Below, piece after piece: positions 1 to 10,663 of a stretch of DNA of 64,000 nucleotides; within the stretch, counting starts at the first letter, position 1, and every line of letters begins with the position of its first letter. The stretch lies in contig MBPM02000144.1 of NCBI GenBank assembly GCA_001695595.3, positions 42,749 to 106,748 of the forward strand, read 5' to 3'. A program made the position numbers and the translations under genes. The notes under the pieces are model-generated. The model saw only the letters and a program-made list of their open reading frames with translations, was not told the origin of the DNA and ran no database searches. Origin of the DNA: Plasmopara viticola. Lineage: Eukaryota > Oomycota > Peronosporomycetes > Peronosporales > Peronosporaceae.

Positions 1-336
1 GCTTGTTCCACTTTCCATCTTAAACTCATGTAGTCGACGAGTCATCACAACACGATTGCGAAGCATCGAGCGATTGTAGAATTCGCGGAGGGTTCCCCAC
101 GCCTCCATAGCACGCGTAGCCGACCGAATCTTGGTCTGGTGCTGGATCTCAACGCCTTGAGCAATGATGCCTAGCGCCTTGGCATCATTGACCAGCCACG
201 CCTCCGTGACGTCCTTCTCTTCCTTGACGACCATGATGTGTCCCAGGAGACCCTTCCGCGCCAGGGTCATCCTCATGTTAAACTCCCAGTGGTAATAGTT
301 ACCACTTCCTAGGAGGACTTTGGTGCGCTTGTTCAT
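1..336 (-). mobile_element. Copia-type LTR retrotransposon gag fragment, cut by window edge
   Basis: A minus-strand reading frame starts at an ATG at 336 and stays open for about 111 codons to the window edge. The N-terminus contains GSGNYYHWEFNMRMTLARKG, the usual start of Copia gag polyproteins (a 'W-x-x-x-M-x-x-L' pattern), followed by EAWLVNDAKALGIIAQGV and AMEAWGTLREFYNRS, which match the order seen in the gag-polypeptide/UBN2 family. It packages retrotransposon RNA. There is a TAA ten codons upstream of the ATG. Pol and LTRs lie outside the window. Its arrival or a linked rearrangement has removed the E2 effector that should sit here, because E2 5' flanking sequence begins again at about 526. 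Confidence 0.75.
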
Positions 337-525
337 ATTGGGCGAGAACGTTGCTTGAGCTTGTTGCGGCTGTTAACCTGTTGAGAAGAAAGTAAAAACC
401 GAAGTGAATATATTTATCTTGACCAATGAACGACTACCATATGTAATTACTAACTGTAACGTACTTGTAAATACTGTGAAGCCATTCATCTGTTCAAGTG
501 CATTCAGCGGTGTAATTTTAACAGA
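337..525. other. Unique AT-rich spacer between Copia fragment and duplicated unit
   Basis: AT-rich sequence with no match elsewhere in the window and no convincing coding potential. It separates the Copia gag fragment from the first base of unit-1 homology and therefore contains, or adjoins, a rearrangement breakpoint. Confidence 0.4.
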
Positions 526-1330
526 GACGCTGCAGGACAAAGTGAGAACAACGAAAAAAAATTGAATCTTGCAGCTGGTACGAAATCGAGATTGGGATTG
601 TGCGACCAGATAGCAAAAAGGACGAGACTGTACGTACGGAGCCCTAGTTCTACAACGTTCACCATCCATTCTTTATTGTCGACCTATTGTTTGTATCCAA
701 TAACGTTTTCAATTAATTATCTTAAGACTCTATCATCTCATAGTATTTAGCTGCACATAATTTATTTGACTAGAAAAAAACACAGCAGGAACGATTGATA
801 AGTAAACGCGGCACCGTATCTCAAGTAATAGGATGCTGCAAACTGATATGTAATGGAACCTGCAACTAGGGAGTACGACAATGGTAATGAACACGCTGCC
901 TCCTTGTAAACAATCTTTGATTTCGGACACAGCGTCTGTGCACGCCAGTATCGTACTGCCAATTCTCATCCAATGTCGCCTTGCGAAAAAAAAACGCATT
1001 GAACGACCATTCCATTGACAAGTTTTTGTCGAAATAGCGCACAAAACCATTTGTAGAGTCGACCGATACTAGCAACTTACGCTGGCGAAGAATGCTTTAA
1101 GGCTGACTTGAATCAATTTAAACCTTTCGTCGGCTAAACGTGATGTCCTCTCGACAAGTACAATCATCATTCGTCGCTATGACTGCGAAAATACACGGAT
1201 CCGTACTTTACAAAGATTTACTTATTTCTATCTTCTAAATCTCAAAATTAGCTCATTTAAAAAAACAAAATTGGTACGTATATTATTCTGCAGAACACCA
1301 TAAAAAGTTATAGATTAATATAATTTACGT
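526..1330 (-). other. E2 effector 5' flanking region without its gene (unit 1)
   Basis: This block is homologous to the sequence upstream of the E2 effectors at 16153-16960, 34765-35640 and 45892-46760. Homology starts within the E2 5' leader (GAGACGCTGCAGGACAAAGTGAG side), just short of the E2 start codon, so the E2 coding sequence is missing from unit 1. It also contains an unrecognised fragment on the minus strand (about 866-1075, reading LVSVDSTNGFVRYFDKN) that recurs upstream of every E2 and, inverted, near 13438 and 32491. No function is assigned to that fragment. Confidence 0.6.
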
Positions 1331-1487
1331 ATTATAAAAAATAAGTCAAGAAAACCACCCCTTCTACCAAACAATACCTACCGCAATCAAAAAAATATAT
1401 ACAAATTTCTACCCCATCGTAATTTTAGCACGATACCGTTTCTTACGCAGTAAGAAAACGGTATAGTTGTTGTAGTTAAAGTGCCCT

Positions 1488-1811
1488 GTTGTATTGTACT
1501 ACGTTATCGCGTTGCCAAGTTATGCACGTGCTAGGCTCAGTCTGGCTAGTCCACGGCATAGAGTGGTGTCCGCATACGTCAGGTCTCGTTCGGCGGGCAG
1601 TGCAGCCAGCACCGAGGTCGTGAGGGTCTTCCATTATCTTGTTTAGCTCTGACTTGGTAAGAGCCCAGGTGGCGCTCTGGTGCTGGAGGCCGTCGCGTCG
1701 AGGGTGAGACTCGTTAGAGACCTGCAGATGCCCGAGAGCACCTGCCCGAAGCGCGCGAGCATTTAGCCCCCGCGCTTGGAAGGAGGGCGTCACCCCAACC
1801 TTTTCCGAAGC
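1488..1811 (-). mobile_element. SINE-A copy 1 (full length, ~324 bp)
   Basis: A short GC-rich retroposon in minus orientation: head (AAGGTTGGGGTGACGCC) at the right, tail of TTGTA-type pentanucleotides at the left. It is flanked by a 12 bp direct repeat TTAAAGTGCCCT at 1476-1487 and 1812-1823, the expected target-site duplication. It carries an accidental open frame seen in all copies. I see no clear RNA polymerase III A/B boxes, so it may be a LINE-tail-derived rather than tRNA-derived SINE. Confidence 0.75.
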
Positions 1812-1823
1812 TTAAAGTGCCCT

Positions 1824-2183
1824 ATAAGAACAAATACAATTGTGGTTAGTGATCATAATCGTCGCAAGCGCCCAAATGGAGCTGGGATGGAACAGCCCTA
1901 TTTGTTAACACTTTTGAGTAGCTTATTTGTTAGCACTTCTAAGTAGCTTACGAGAGCGAGGCTACATTAGTTAGTAATGAGTAAATTAACATCTTTTCAT
2001 CTGATTTGGTGCGTGAAAATTTATTTGTATTTTACGGGGCTGGAAGTTTTGTTGTCGATTCGATTAGGGTGCGTCTATAGCTACACCCCTTTTACACCCC
2101 CCTCTTTATGCTAACCAATCAAAGTACAGCTTCAAATCTTCAGCCAGTTATGCAATTATTGGGATGCTCATGGATATGGGCAG
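1824..2183. other. PEPCK upstream spacer (unit 1)
   Basis: AT-rich sequence repeated upstream of the PEPCK fragments of units 1, 2 and 4 and, inverted, at 32044-32330 and 36192-36560. No gene seen. The segment near 2085 is a variable C-rich stretch (ACCCC/CCCCC) that differs between units. Confidence 0.4.
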
Positions 2184-3440
2184 GTGGACCGCATGTACGT
2201 GTTTGGTGGCCATTGTAGTATAAATGTGGAGTCTCGCTTGAGCGCTATTACCGAGCTAGCGTGGCACCACCACTTTGTCTTGAACATGGTTATCCGCCCC
2301 GATTTTGCTCGTGTAGCCAAGAATTTTGAGGCCGACTTCACGCTATTAATGCGTGCAACATTGTCGATGAAGATTGGAAGGAACACGGACTACATTCAAA
2401 AGTATTTGTGCTTTTTAACATAAAAAGACACTTGGGCATTCTTGGCGGCACGTTTTACAGTGGCGAAATGAAGAAGGCGATCATTCGTATGATGAATTAT
2501 TATTTGCCTCTGAATGATGTGATGACCGTGCAGGCTTCCGCCAACTTTGGTGGGTTAGGACACACAGCTCTCTTTTTTAGGCCTTCTGGTACGGGCAAGA
2601 CGACGATGTCGCTGATGCAAAGCGCGATCTCATTGGTGACGACGAGCTCGGCTGGGATGACGAGTATACATATAATCTTGAAGGCGGCTGCTATGTCAGG
2701 ACGATTAATTTGAGTAAAGAGACGAAGCCCGATATCCTTAATGCAATTTGCCCGGATGCCTTGCTTGAAAATGTGTGGATCAACGCTGATAATGAATCCG
2801 ACTATTTCAACTCAAGCAAGACGGAATATGGTTGCGTATCGTAACTAATTTTCCACCTTCCCCGCCATCAACCTCAATCTCGTGACATTTATCCGAGCGT
2901 CATCCTTTTTCTCACGTGCGATATGTACGGCGTGGTTACTCCTGTATCAAAGTTGTCAACAGGTCAGGCGCGGTACCATTTCGTGTCGGGTTACTCGGCC
3001 ATGGTGGCGGGTACAAAACGCGGCATTACGGAGCCACAAGCGACGTTCTCGGCGGGCTTTGGAGCTGCGTTTATGACGCTGCACCCGATTGAATATGCAA
3101 TTTTATTCGATTGGAACCTAGAGGGACGCAATACGAATGTGTATATGATTAATACGGGCTGGACTGGTGGCGTGTATGAATTGGGGAAACGCATAGAGCT
3201 GCAGTACACGCGTAAGTGTGTAGATGCAGCAGTATCGAAAAGGCAGCGTTTGTTAAAGATCTTGTGTTTGGCTTAGAGATTCCCACATTCGTGGAAGGTG
3301 TGCCATCTGTGATGTTGAATCCAAGAGACGCGTAAACGGACAAGGGTGCATTCAACGATGTAGCTCACAATTTGGCCGCCTCGTTTAAACAAAACTAAGG
3401 CAGTTTATTCTGCCAGGCAAGGACCTATCATGTAACGGCC
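2184..3440 (+). pseudogene. ATP-dependent phosphoenolpyruvate carboxykinase fragment (unit 1)
   Basis: PEPCK normally converts oxaloacetate and ATP to phosphoenolpyruvate in gluconeogenesis. This copy starts inside the protein (YVFGGHCSINVESRL) and runs to the C-terminus (LNPRDA, then a frame reading LAASFKQN). Recognisable blocks in order are ITELAWHHHFV, GGTFYSGEMKKA, the P-loop [10 protein letters not shown], then VYMINTGWTGGVYELGKRIE. The reading frame changes near 2400, 2600, 2850 and 3230, and a TAA follows LNPRDA, so it cannot make an enzyme. Three codons (VRI region before ITELAW) kept in unit 4 are deleted here. The catalytic N-terminal third is absent in all four units, so truncation preceded the duplications. 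Confidence 0.85.
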
Positions 3441-3459
3441 CAGTGATGTGTTAGTTGCA

Positions 3460-4020
3460 TGCATAATTCTATCATGAAAGAATTGATTTCAAGATTGGTA
3501 CCTTTTGTCTTGCGTTGCCGATATCCTTCTTGAGTACAAGACAGGCAGATTCCCTTTGACGAAGTGTGGCAAGGATAGTACGAGGGAGTGCGCCAGCTTT
3601 GGTCATCGTAGAAATGATGGTCTCTTTCCTTAGGTTTAGCGTCCGGTTGACTGCATAGGCTGCGGGGCCAGAGGCGGCCTCAAGTCTAGAATGCTCGCCA
3701 CACATCAATTTCATGTCCCAAAAGTAGTTACCAGATTGCTGCAAGACGCGTTCCACAATAGCCAGCCATTGACAGCTTGTTTTGACGCAAATGTGTTCCG
3801 TATGCCATTACCCTTTTTCTTATAACAACCACTGTGAACACACCCGTGTCAAACCTTCCTTAATTCACCTGTTTTGCTCTTTTTGGTACGATTGAGTCTC
3901 ACAGCAAAGCCGTTTAATTTGGCAAAAGCCTTAACAGAGCTTTCCGCCTCTTCAAAAGTAGGAATATTGGCGATTTCGAATTGGCGATTTCGAGGTTCTA
4001 CATGGTAGTTACGTGGTAAA
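3460..4020 (-). pseudogene. FAR1/MULE-type DNA-binding domain fragment (unit 1)
   Basis: Minus-strand frames spell the start of a FAR1-like (WRKY-GCM1 type zinc-binding) domain found at the N-terminus of Mutator-like transposases: AFAKLNGFAVRLNRTKKSKTG, then NRTLNLRKETIISTMTKAG, and ILATLRQRESACLVLKKDI. The frames are broken by stops and shifts, and a 14 bp tandem duplication (GCGATTTCGAATTG) sits near 3970-3995. The transposase core is not adjacent, so this is a separate, older MULE remnant from the 5662-8323 element. It is present in all four units. Confidence 0.6.
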
Positions 4021-4326
4021 GCAACGACAAATAATCTGAGGAATTGGTCTGGCAGGAAAACCTGCCGGCGCTTCTAAATTTGTGAAAAAGCGGTGGCTGA
4101 AGATATGAAGCTGTGCTTTGATTGGTCAGCATAAAGAGGGGGCGTAGGGGGAGGGTGTACCTATAGGCGCTCCCAAATTTATTTTTATATAGCAGCGTCA
4201 GCATCTACTACTTGGAATAAACGAAGACTTTAACTTCAATAAAATTGATTTGTGCAATATGAGAATTGTAGAAGCAGGTAAAACAAGCTCGCTTAATTGT
4301 AGTGCTTATCAAAGTCACCGCAACAA
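4021..4326. other. Spacer with G-rich stretch
   Basis: No gene seen. It contains a G-rich tract (about 4136-4155) that is length-variable between units and resembles, in inverted orientation, the C-rich tract upstream of PEPCK (near 2090), so the PEPCK cassette is bracketed by short inverted repeats (CTGACCAATC type). Confidence 0.4.
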
Positions 4327-4970
4327 TTGATTCGAAATCATGCGTTATTCCTGGATGTTATTATTTTGTCTCGTTTACATAGTAAGCTCTCGCTTAGAAA
4401 AATAGCCTTCTTGTCGACGCTGCAAAAAGAATGGACGCAGGAGTCTATCTCTACCCCTTCCACATCGCGCGCTTGCCCAAGACGTTCACGAGGCTTACAT
4501 TTTTTTCTGCTCAAAGATGCACGCATTAATCTACCAGCTATGATTGCCTTATTGATAGACTTTAATCAAACGTTCATAAGACAGATTCTCTACAGCTGTA
4601 TTGCAGGGGCAAGTCAAAGGTATATACCTGTTCCTTTTAACTGTGATCACCAAAAGGGCTCAGGTTAGCTCAATAGCAACTTCGCAAATTTGGGATTACA
4701 TATGACTACAAATGATTGTCTACGGCGTCATGTTGAAACTACACCACAACAGTCTCTCGAGGATCATGCACTCTGCTTCTTTTATTACAGGGTTGACATG
4801 TTGCTTACGGTGTCTATGTGGGACAAAACATTTGTTTACTACAAGAACATTGGCCAATCGTGTACTTTATAAAACTTTAATGCTTGAGCCTTTGTTTTCT
4901 TCTTTCCTTACGATCTTTCTAAAATGTTCATCCATTTTGAAGCCTCTTTAGAAGTGGGTACGAATCGGGC
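4327..4970. other. Conserved unrecognised block X (unit 1)
   Basis: This block recurs at 19484-20120, 38270-38850, and in unit 4 split by a LINE at 49400-49502 plus 58549-58920. The plus strand has an open frame of 113 codons (4327-4668) and another of 79 codons (4712-4951), but the frames are not preserved consistently between units and I recognise no family. It may be a decayed gene or intron-bearing fragment. Confidence 0.35.
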
Positions 4971-5661
4971 GCTATACCGGATCGAGTGTAGCGCAAAATA
5001 CTTATATGCTTTGTCCTATGATTATTGAGCCTGTTTGGACACCTTGCTGACTTTAGTGGTTGTTGACGGATGACAAAAATCGTAAATAGACCGCGGCTGA
5101 CCTACTTCGCAAGTAGATAATGGTCCAACTAGAACGTGAGCGATAGTTGCGCAATTAGTAAGAACCCATCAAGCCGATTACATTGTGCTTTATACGATTG
5201 TATGTTTCTCGTAGTTAGAATGGATCAAGCCACCGACCTGGTCATATAATTTTGGTCCTTTTCATAATCTTGATACGGGTAGATCACACTAATTTTGACC
5301 ACGCATCAAATTGAGTGTATCAAATGACGCTATGTATCCAATTGATTCATCGTTTTTGACCCAGATTTCCTTCTGGCCAATAGACTACCAATATCATCAA
5401 CGATTAACTTTTGGTATTGCATCGGCTCTTTGAACACAACTATCGACGCCATCGAGCGCTGAATACAGTGGTCGTACGCGATGGCTACAAGCGTCTACGA
5501 AATTTTGGGAATAATGACAACGTGGACGACATTTGGGCGTCAAGAATCAATTTCGACTTTAATGGAAATTTGACCATGATACCATAATAAACATAGAAAT
5601 TTGCTTCAGTATATTGCATTAAACAAAGCAAGGACGGCTAATTGGAGTACAGGGCGAGCTA
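4971..5661. other. Intergenic block between X and MULE (unit 1)
   Basis: About 690 bp with no recognisable gene. Nearly identical to 20121-20818. In unit 3 the hAT element is inserted in its middle (between TATCAAAT and GACGC, corresponding to about 5320), and in unit 4 most of it is deleted. Confidence 0.4.
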
Positions 5662-5775
5662 TTTTGCAAAGGGAAAATTGCAATATGTGGTACAAATCGA
5701 AACTTCTCGCATAAGGTGATACAAATGTTGAAAAACAATTCCGAGAATTCAGCAGTGTCTGATCCCTCATGTAAA
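5662..5775 (+). repeat. Left TIR of MULE copy 1
   Basis: Matches the reverse complement of 8210-8323 over about 114 bp with scattered substitutions. Shared landmarks are GGTGATACAAATGTT and CAGTGTCTGATCCCTCATGT. Confidence 0.8.
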
Positions 5776-5836
5776 ATATGTGGAGAGGTAATTTTCATCA
5801 AACAAACCCAACAATCACTCTATTATCGCAGTCTCT

Positions 5837-7657
5837 GTGATGAGCGAACACGGAGAAGTCGATGCCTTGAAAACGCAGCTCTGGGATACTGGAAAAACCG
5901 CAGTAGACGCCATCAAAGGCATTGCGTTTGGAGAAGGGAGGAGGGTGTGTGTCGCAACTAGGGGCGGTACATTTGGGCGTTTGAAGTGTCTGAGCGACGG
6001 AACTGGGTGTGCGTGGTTCGTCACGCTCGCAATGCTCAGGAGCAACGAAGGACCGAGAGAGTGGCACGTGACGGACGCCAATCTCGAGCACCAGAAGTGT
6101 ACAAGCGTCGTCAAGACATCACACAAGCAGCAAGCCAATCGCCATGTCGTGCGGGCTGCTGTCGCAGCAGCACCAACACTAGCAACGCAAGATCTAGTCG
6201 TACAACTCCGTCTCCAGTTCGGGGTGGTTGCATCTCAGCACGTTGTGTATCGCGCAAAGGAGACTGTGAAACAGCGCCTGGTTGCAGAAAATCCGTCATT
6301 TGTTTGACTCCTCCCAAGTTTCTTGGTAGAGCTGGCGGAACTGAACCCGGGGTGAAAATAGACTTCCAGTGCTACGAGCCGGGCTATTTCGCCTAGCCAT
6401 GACCGTTCTAGACCCACAATGGTTTGTGCGTGGACAAAGCGTGTACGGGATTGACGCAACTCACATAATGCACCGGAATTACAACGGGGTGTAATTTGTT
6501 CTGGTCACCTGTGACGGAAACATCTGCAATCAAGTCGCAGCTGTGGCACTAGCTCCCGTGGAAGACTATGACAATTACCACTGGTTCTCCATCAACGCGA
6601 TCAATCACGGATTTCTTCGGCGCACCAGCCCGGTGTTCAGTGATCGTAACCAAGGCTTGATGTTGGCCGCCGATCAACATGGCGTGTTCAACATATTCTG
6701 CGTGTGGCACATCATAGGTATGGCATCTCATGCATGTCGGTGTTGTGTAATTGTCTCACTTGCAAACGTTCTATTTATTCTGATCATGTCGAAGGGAACC
6801 TGCGAGCAGACAAGAAGGTGCGGCTTGCTGTCAGTCAAGAGAAATTTGTGTGGCAAGCAAACTCTGCAACTTCTGTAGAAGAGTTCGAGCGAGCACAAGA
6901 CGGCCTGAATTAGGTCAACTCAGAAGCAGAAAAGTATCTGCGGTGCATCCCTGTGGAGAAGTGGACTCTGCACCCACACTACGAGCTTACACCGCTCTTC
7001 GGATGGCGAACGACTAACTTTGTGAAGAGCGAGCAGACACGGAGTTCAAAACTCAAGCCCAGAATGATGCTCCCGTTCGAGTTCTTCAAAGCAATTTCTA
7101 CGATACTGATGGGAAAACGTCGCACCCGCCGGCAACTGTGCGAAGAATGGCCGAGGCAGGGCCGTTTAGTGACGCCTCGGGCGGAGAAAAGGTTCAACAC
7201 GCAACTGAAGCTCGCAGCTCAGTACACCGCTGTATTCAGCTCGGATGTGATTGCCTTCGTGGCGCACGTGACGAGTCCAATGACGTAGCGACGTGTCAAC
7301 ATTGAGGCACCATACTGCTCGTGTGAGACGTGAAAGCAACTGAAGATACCGTGTCAACATCTATATGCCGTTAGGGCGGCAGCCAAGGCAACTGAGTCTA
7401 CATTGTCTCAAATGGGAGCATGTTACACGGCGATCTGCTACCAGTCAGGGATGGGGACTCTCGAAATTCCCGAGGACCGAGCTCTGCACCCAGATTCTGG
7501 TGTCCTACCTGCAGGTTTTGTTCGACAGGCTGGGCATCCAAAGAAGAGACGCATTCGGTCTCAAGGTGAGAATTCAGGTCGCAGACTATACAAATGTACC
7601 ACATGCGGTAAGGCAGACGGACACAAAAAGACAACATGTCGTGCGCACTCTCCATGA
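5837..7657 (+). pseudogene. MULE transposase, broken (copy 1)
   Basis: A DDE-type transposase of the Mutator superfamily. The first frame (5837-6307) has the N-terminal DNA-binding region (GPREWHVTDANLEHQKC). A later frame reads VYGIDATHIMHRNYNG, giving the first catalytic Asp, then has an in-frame TAA at 6492-6494 before FVLVTCDGN. The second Asp lies in VFSDRNQGLMLAADQHG, followed by the FCVWHIIG Cys/His pair typical of MULEs. Further blocks are FVWQANSATSVEEFERAQ, a SWIM-like CSC near 7310 and a C-terminal zinc knuckle CTTCGKADGHKKTTC ending at 7657. Several frameshifts and stops make it inactive. Confidence 0.85.
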
Positions 7658-7908
7658 ATCTTAGTGGAGTTGTGCAATCGAGCAGACTTACACTAAAAAA
7701 GTTTTTCTTACTCTGTGATACGATATCCCTCAGTATGCCTGGGCCCCTGTGATATTTGGTTGTGGCACAATGCATTGACACGTCAGGGCACTCGTCGAAC
7801 CGCTATCAGAAGGGCACCCGACTTCTAGTACTTAGCATACTGATGGTCAATTTGTTCACACTGAAAGCCGGCTGGTCGCTCAGGGGCACCGGCTCTATCG
7901 ACTGTGAG

Positions 7909-8144
7909 ATTTAAGCTACCGAAACCCACGCGCTAGGACTAAGCGGAATGCTGGTTGCAATCCGACCCATATTGGGACTGAGTTCCGTACCCTCATTACA
8001 CTTTGGGGCTTTATCGGTCAGTGGGGCGTCCCCCACCCAAATTACCCAATCGGGCGCGTTTTGGTAGGGCAGTCACACACTCGGGTGTGATAACCTCCCA
8101 GTCCTGGGTCGAACGGCTAACCGCTCGAGCCACAGGGTCGGTTG
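7909..8144 (-). mobile_element. SINE-B copy 1 (tRNA-derived, internally deleted)
   Basis: Inserted in the MULE in minus orientation, flanked by a 13 bp duplication TATCGACTGTGAG (7896-7908 and 8145-8157). It keeps the tRNA-like A-box side (reverse complement TGGCTCGAGCGGTTAGCCG) but lacks about 75 bp, including the B box, that are present in the copy at 23065-23379. Confidence 0.75.
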
Positions 8145-8209
8145 TATCGACTGTGAGCTAGACACTCTTTGTAGCCATCACTTTGCAGCCATGTGAGCCA
8201 AAACTCGTA

Positions 8210-8323
8210 TTTAACATGAGGGATCAGACACTGCTGAATATTTAGAACTGTTTTAACATTTGTATCACCGTATGCGAGAACTTTCGATTTGCATCACATT
8301 TAGCGATTTTTCCTTTTGCAAAA
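8210..8323 (-). repeat. Right TIR of MULE copy 1
   Basis: Inverted partner of 5662-5775. It ends CCTTTTGCAAAA at 8312-8323. Confidence 0.8.
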
Positions 8324-8348
8324 CATCTTCACTGGCTTTTTTGTTAGG

Positions 8349-8760
8349 TCAAAAAAATGTATCTTCCATGTGAAAATAGCACACAATCAAGGCAACGATC
8401 GTACCCTGAGAGGCTGAAAATGAACTCAAGCACTACGCCGCCTTTGGCTGCGATGTCCTCCATTTCACCCACGCGCCACAACTTGATCTCCTTGTCGGCA
8501 CCTCCCGTATACAAAAACACATTAGAACTAAAATATCATCGAAGTCACACACGCCTTGAACCACATACGAAAACGCAAGCGCGAAATCCGGCTTATCGAT
8601 TGTCAAGTTCCTATAAAGATCTGCCAATTGCAGACACGACAAGGAGAAGACATCATTGGGTGGGAGAGGTTGACCACGGTCAACGCAACCATGAAACTTT
8701 TGCTGACGGCATGGTGCATCCCAAGTGCCGGACCCTCATGGCTGCTTAGAAATAACACGT
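8349..8760 (-). pseudogene. WD40 fragment resembling CAF-1 p60/CAC2 (unit 1)
   Basis: The minus strand encodes FLYTGGADKEIKLWRVGEME, a canonical WD40 blade ending in 'IKLWRV', followed by VVLEFIFSLSGYDRCLDCV. The spacing resembles the first blade of the chromatin assembly factor subunit p60/CAC2 (GVDxxxRIW...VEFL...H...VN), but this family call is from memory and weak. Upstream (about 8433-8642) another minus frame of 69 codons is open, in a different frame. The coding sequence then stops at the MULE right end. It is a fragment, with copies in all units. Confidence 0.5.
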
Positions 8761-9129
8761 CTTGAGCTTCTGTTGCGCACGTCTGGCACCGACACGTATC
8801 GTTGTAACGACCCGGGCGTCACGACATCACCTCGCGATGACTACAACATACAAAACCTTGATCGCAGACGTGTTTTGGTAGGTCGCTCACCCCTTTTCGC
8901 AATGCTTGACCGCCTGGAGATTGTTGCTTCCGTTAATCCACCGTAACCATCCAATTTTGACGAACAGCGGTAGCTTACCAACCTCTTCATCGTCTCTCCC
9001 TCGGCAAAGGAAATCTGCAGCTCGTTTTCACCTATGCCCGCCTACGAGACGAATCGTTTAGGCTTGCCACTACTGCATGTTGTGGGGGTCACGCCACGCA
9101 TTCATTCGCATACTGCCTAATGGTAGCAG
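8761..9129. other. Conserved block between WD40 and DNAJC11 remnants (unit 1)
   Basis: Present in all four units. Minus-strand frames are open for short stretches (such as GENELQISFAEGETMKRLVS) but are interrupted and not recognised. It could hold the decayed 3' end of the DNAJC11 gene or part of the WD40 gene. Confidence 0.35.
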
Positions 9130-10414
9130 AAAAGGAAGAAAAGTATTTTTGAGCAGACCGCTTGTTGGAAAATGAGCACGACGAAGCGGACACTGCCACG
9201 AATAAAGCCTTATCGTAGCGTGACGCCTGCACGTGTGAGCAAGACGCCAACCGCCACGCGTGTGCGATGCGAGAGTTCTCGACTCATGCCCGTGACGGTG
9301 GAGACGCCCGCCATCATACTCGCGCGCAAGGAAAGTCTAATGGTGGAGGCACTGGTGATTGCGCGACGCACTTGCAGCGAGAGATTCGGACCCGCTGCGT
9401 TCACTGCGACGGCTGCCGTGGCCGTCTGCGTTTCCGTGTCGTGCCCAAGGAATCCCAAGAGGCCGTCACGTGTACTCCACATCATGGAGCTATAGAGGCT
9501 TGAAGCCAAGAGCTGATTCGCACCCACGGACAGGTCGAGTCCGTGTTCATCGAGGTCGGGAATGAGCGCGACACGGGTTGACTCAGTTGACAGTGCAGCT
9601 TGGGCACCGAGCCGAGTTGACTCGAGAGCGTGACGGACAGGAGACTTGGTTTAATGATTTGTACGACAGTGCCGTGGTGAAGCCACCCATGGTCATGCCG
9701 AGTCGGTCGTACATAAAGCCCCCAATTGACAACTTGGTCGTACGAGACAAGGGAAAGTCCGTCCGTTGATGGAGTGTCATTTGCGTCCGAGCCACGTAGT
9801 GGACGTGAGGGTCCACGAGATGACGGAATGCTTGCATCGGTGCGTGGACCCAGTCGGACGCATCGACATGCATGGCCAGCTCGCTATGGGACACGAATTG
9901 GACGTCAAGAGCCTGTTCGTGCCGTTGCCGCACGAGCTATTCCATGTATTGTTGCACCTCGTCGCGTGTTTGCAAGTGGAAGCCGACCATGTTTTGTGAA
10001 GCGATGTGATGTTGTTCGAGGACCTGGATGCCCTGTCATTCGTTCAAACAGACCATGGACGGCCGGACACTTTTTCGGTATTAAATTTGAGAATTCCATG
10101 AGAAAAGCGAAAAATGATACTGTCCTTACCTTTTCGCCGTACATGTCATAGACGTGCCGTTTGATTGGATCAATTAATACTTTGTACGCACGGTCGAATA
10201 CCGCATATTGTGCATTGGCTGCTGCCACAATCTCCGCGTGGCCTTGACGTCGTCGATCCGGATGGAAGTCACGCGAGAGCGAGAGGAAGCGGTTCCGGAT
10301 TTCACTACTTGAAGCATCACGTTCCACACCCAGTAGGACATAGTAATCACGCCCGAATTGGCGCCACGAAGTCGCGTCTTCTTCGGGCGGTGGAGCCTTG
10401 CTGTCTGCTGCCAT
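9130..10414 (-). pseudogene. DNAJC11-like J-domain protein (unit 1)
   Basis: DNAJC11 is a mitochondrial outer-membrane associated J protein with an N-terminal J domain and a C-terminal DUF3395 region. Exon 1 (10130-10414) starts MAADSKAPPPEEDATSW and holds the J domain with YYVLLGVERDAS, the HPD motif (RDFHPDRRRQGH) and ends YGEK. A 97 bp intron (10033-10129, GTAAGG...CAG) follows, and exon 2 resumes at GIQVLEQ. Lesions: a TAG replaces Lys in 'YMEKLVRQ' (about 9944), a frame change lies between GGFTTALSYK and LNEHGLDL, and a TAA follows AGVTLR. The last two are shared with other units, so the gene died before amplification. It is divergent from E1. Confidence 0.7.
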
Positions 10415-10663
10415 CGAAATCTCCTTGTGTTTGTACCACTTCACCCTCAAATTAAATATGTATCATTCTCCAGCTAAATACTATAAGATGATAGAGTCAC
10501 AAGATGATTGGTTGTAAACGGTATTCGATACAGACAATAGGTCGAAAAATGGATGGTGAATATTTGGCTCCCCTCGCACAATCCCATTCTTGATCTTCTA
10601 CCAGCTGCAAGATCCAAACCTTTTCTCACTCTCCCTTTATATTGCAACGTCTCAAGCCACACC
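10415..10663. promoter_or_regulatory. Divergent DNAJC11/E1 intergenic region with initiator-like site
   Basis: 249 bp between the DNAJC11 start (10414) and the E1 start (10664). CTCACTCT at 10625-10632 fits the oomycete initiator consensus YTCANTYY and lies about 32 bp upstream of the E1 ATG, followed by the T-rich stretch CCTTTATATTGC. The same arrangement is kept in units 2 (25857-25864) and 3 (44283-44290). Promoter activity is inferred, not shown. Confidence 0.45.

Larger units (their letters stand above)
5662..8323 (+). mobile_element. Mutator-like element (MULE) copy 1 with long TIRs
   Basis: Terminal inverted repeats of about 114 bp bracket the element: left 5662-5775, right 8210-8323. 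Their outer ends read TTTTGCAAA-GGAAAA and their inner ends carry CAGCAGTGTCTGATCCCTCATG. Inside is a decayed MULE transposase (5837-7657) and a later SINE-B insertion (7909-8144). I could not find a convincing 9 bp target duplication. The element is 2.66 kb and sits next to the WD40 fragment. It is absent from units 3 and 4, which carry different deletions across this site. Confidence 0.8.

Noticed and set aside
1476..1793. Open frame starting MTPSFQARGLNARAL, repeated many times and looking like a conserved small protein
   Set aside because: It coincides with SINE-A copies in all positions and orientations, so it is a by-product of a GC-rich retroposon.
6235..6459. Several minus-strand frames within the MULE transposase
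   Set aside because: Shadows of the plus-strand transposase, which has recognisable catalytic and zinc motifs.
10553..10663. Upstream in-frame ATG that would lengthen E1 by 37 codons
   Set aside because: The longer form would bury the signal peptide, and the initiator-like CTCACTCT lies between the two ATGs.
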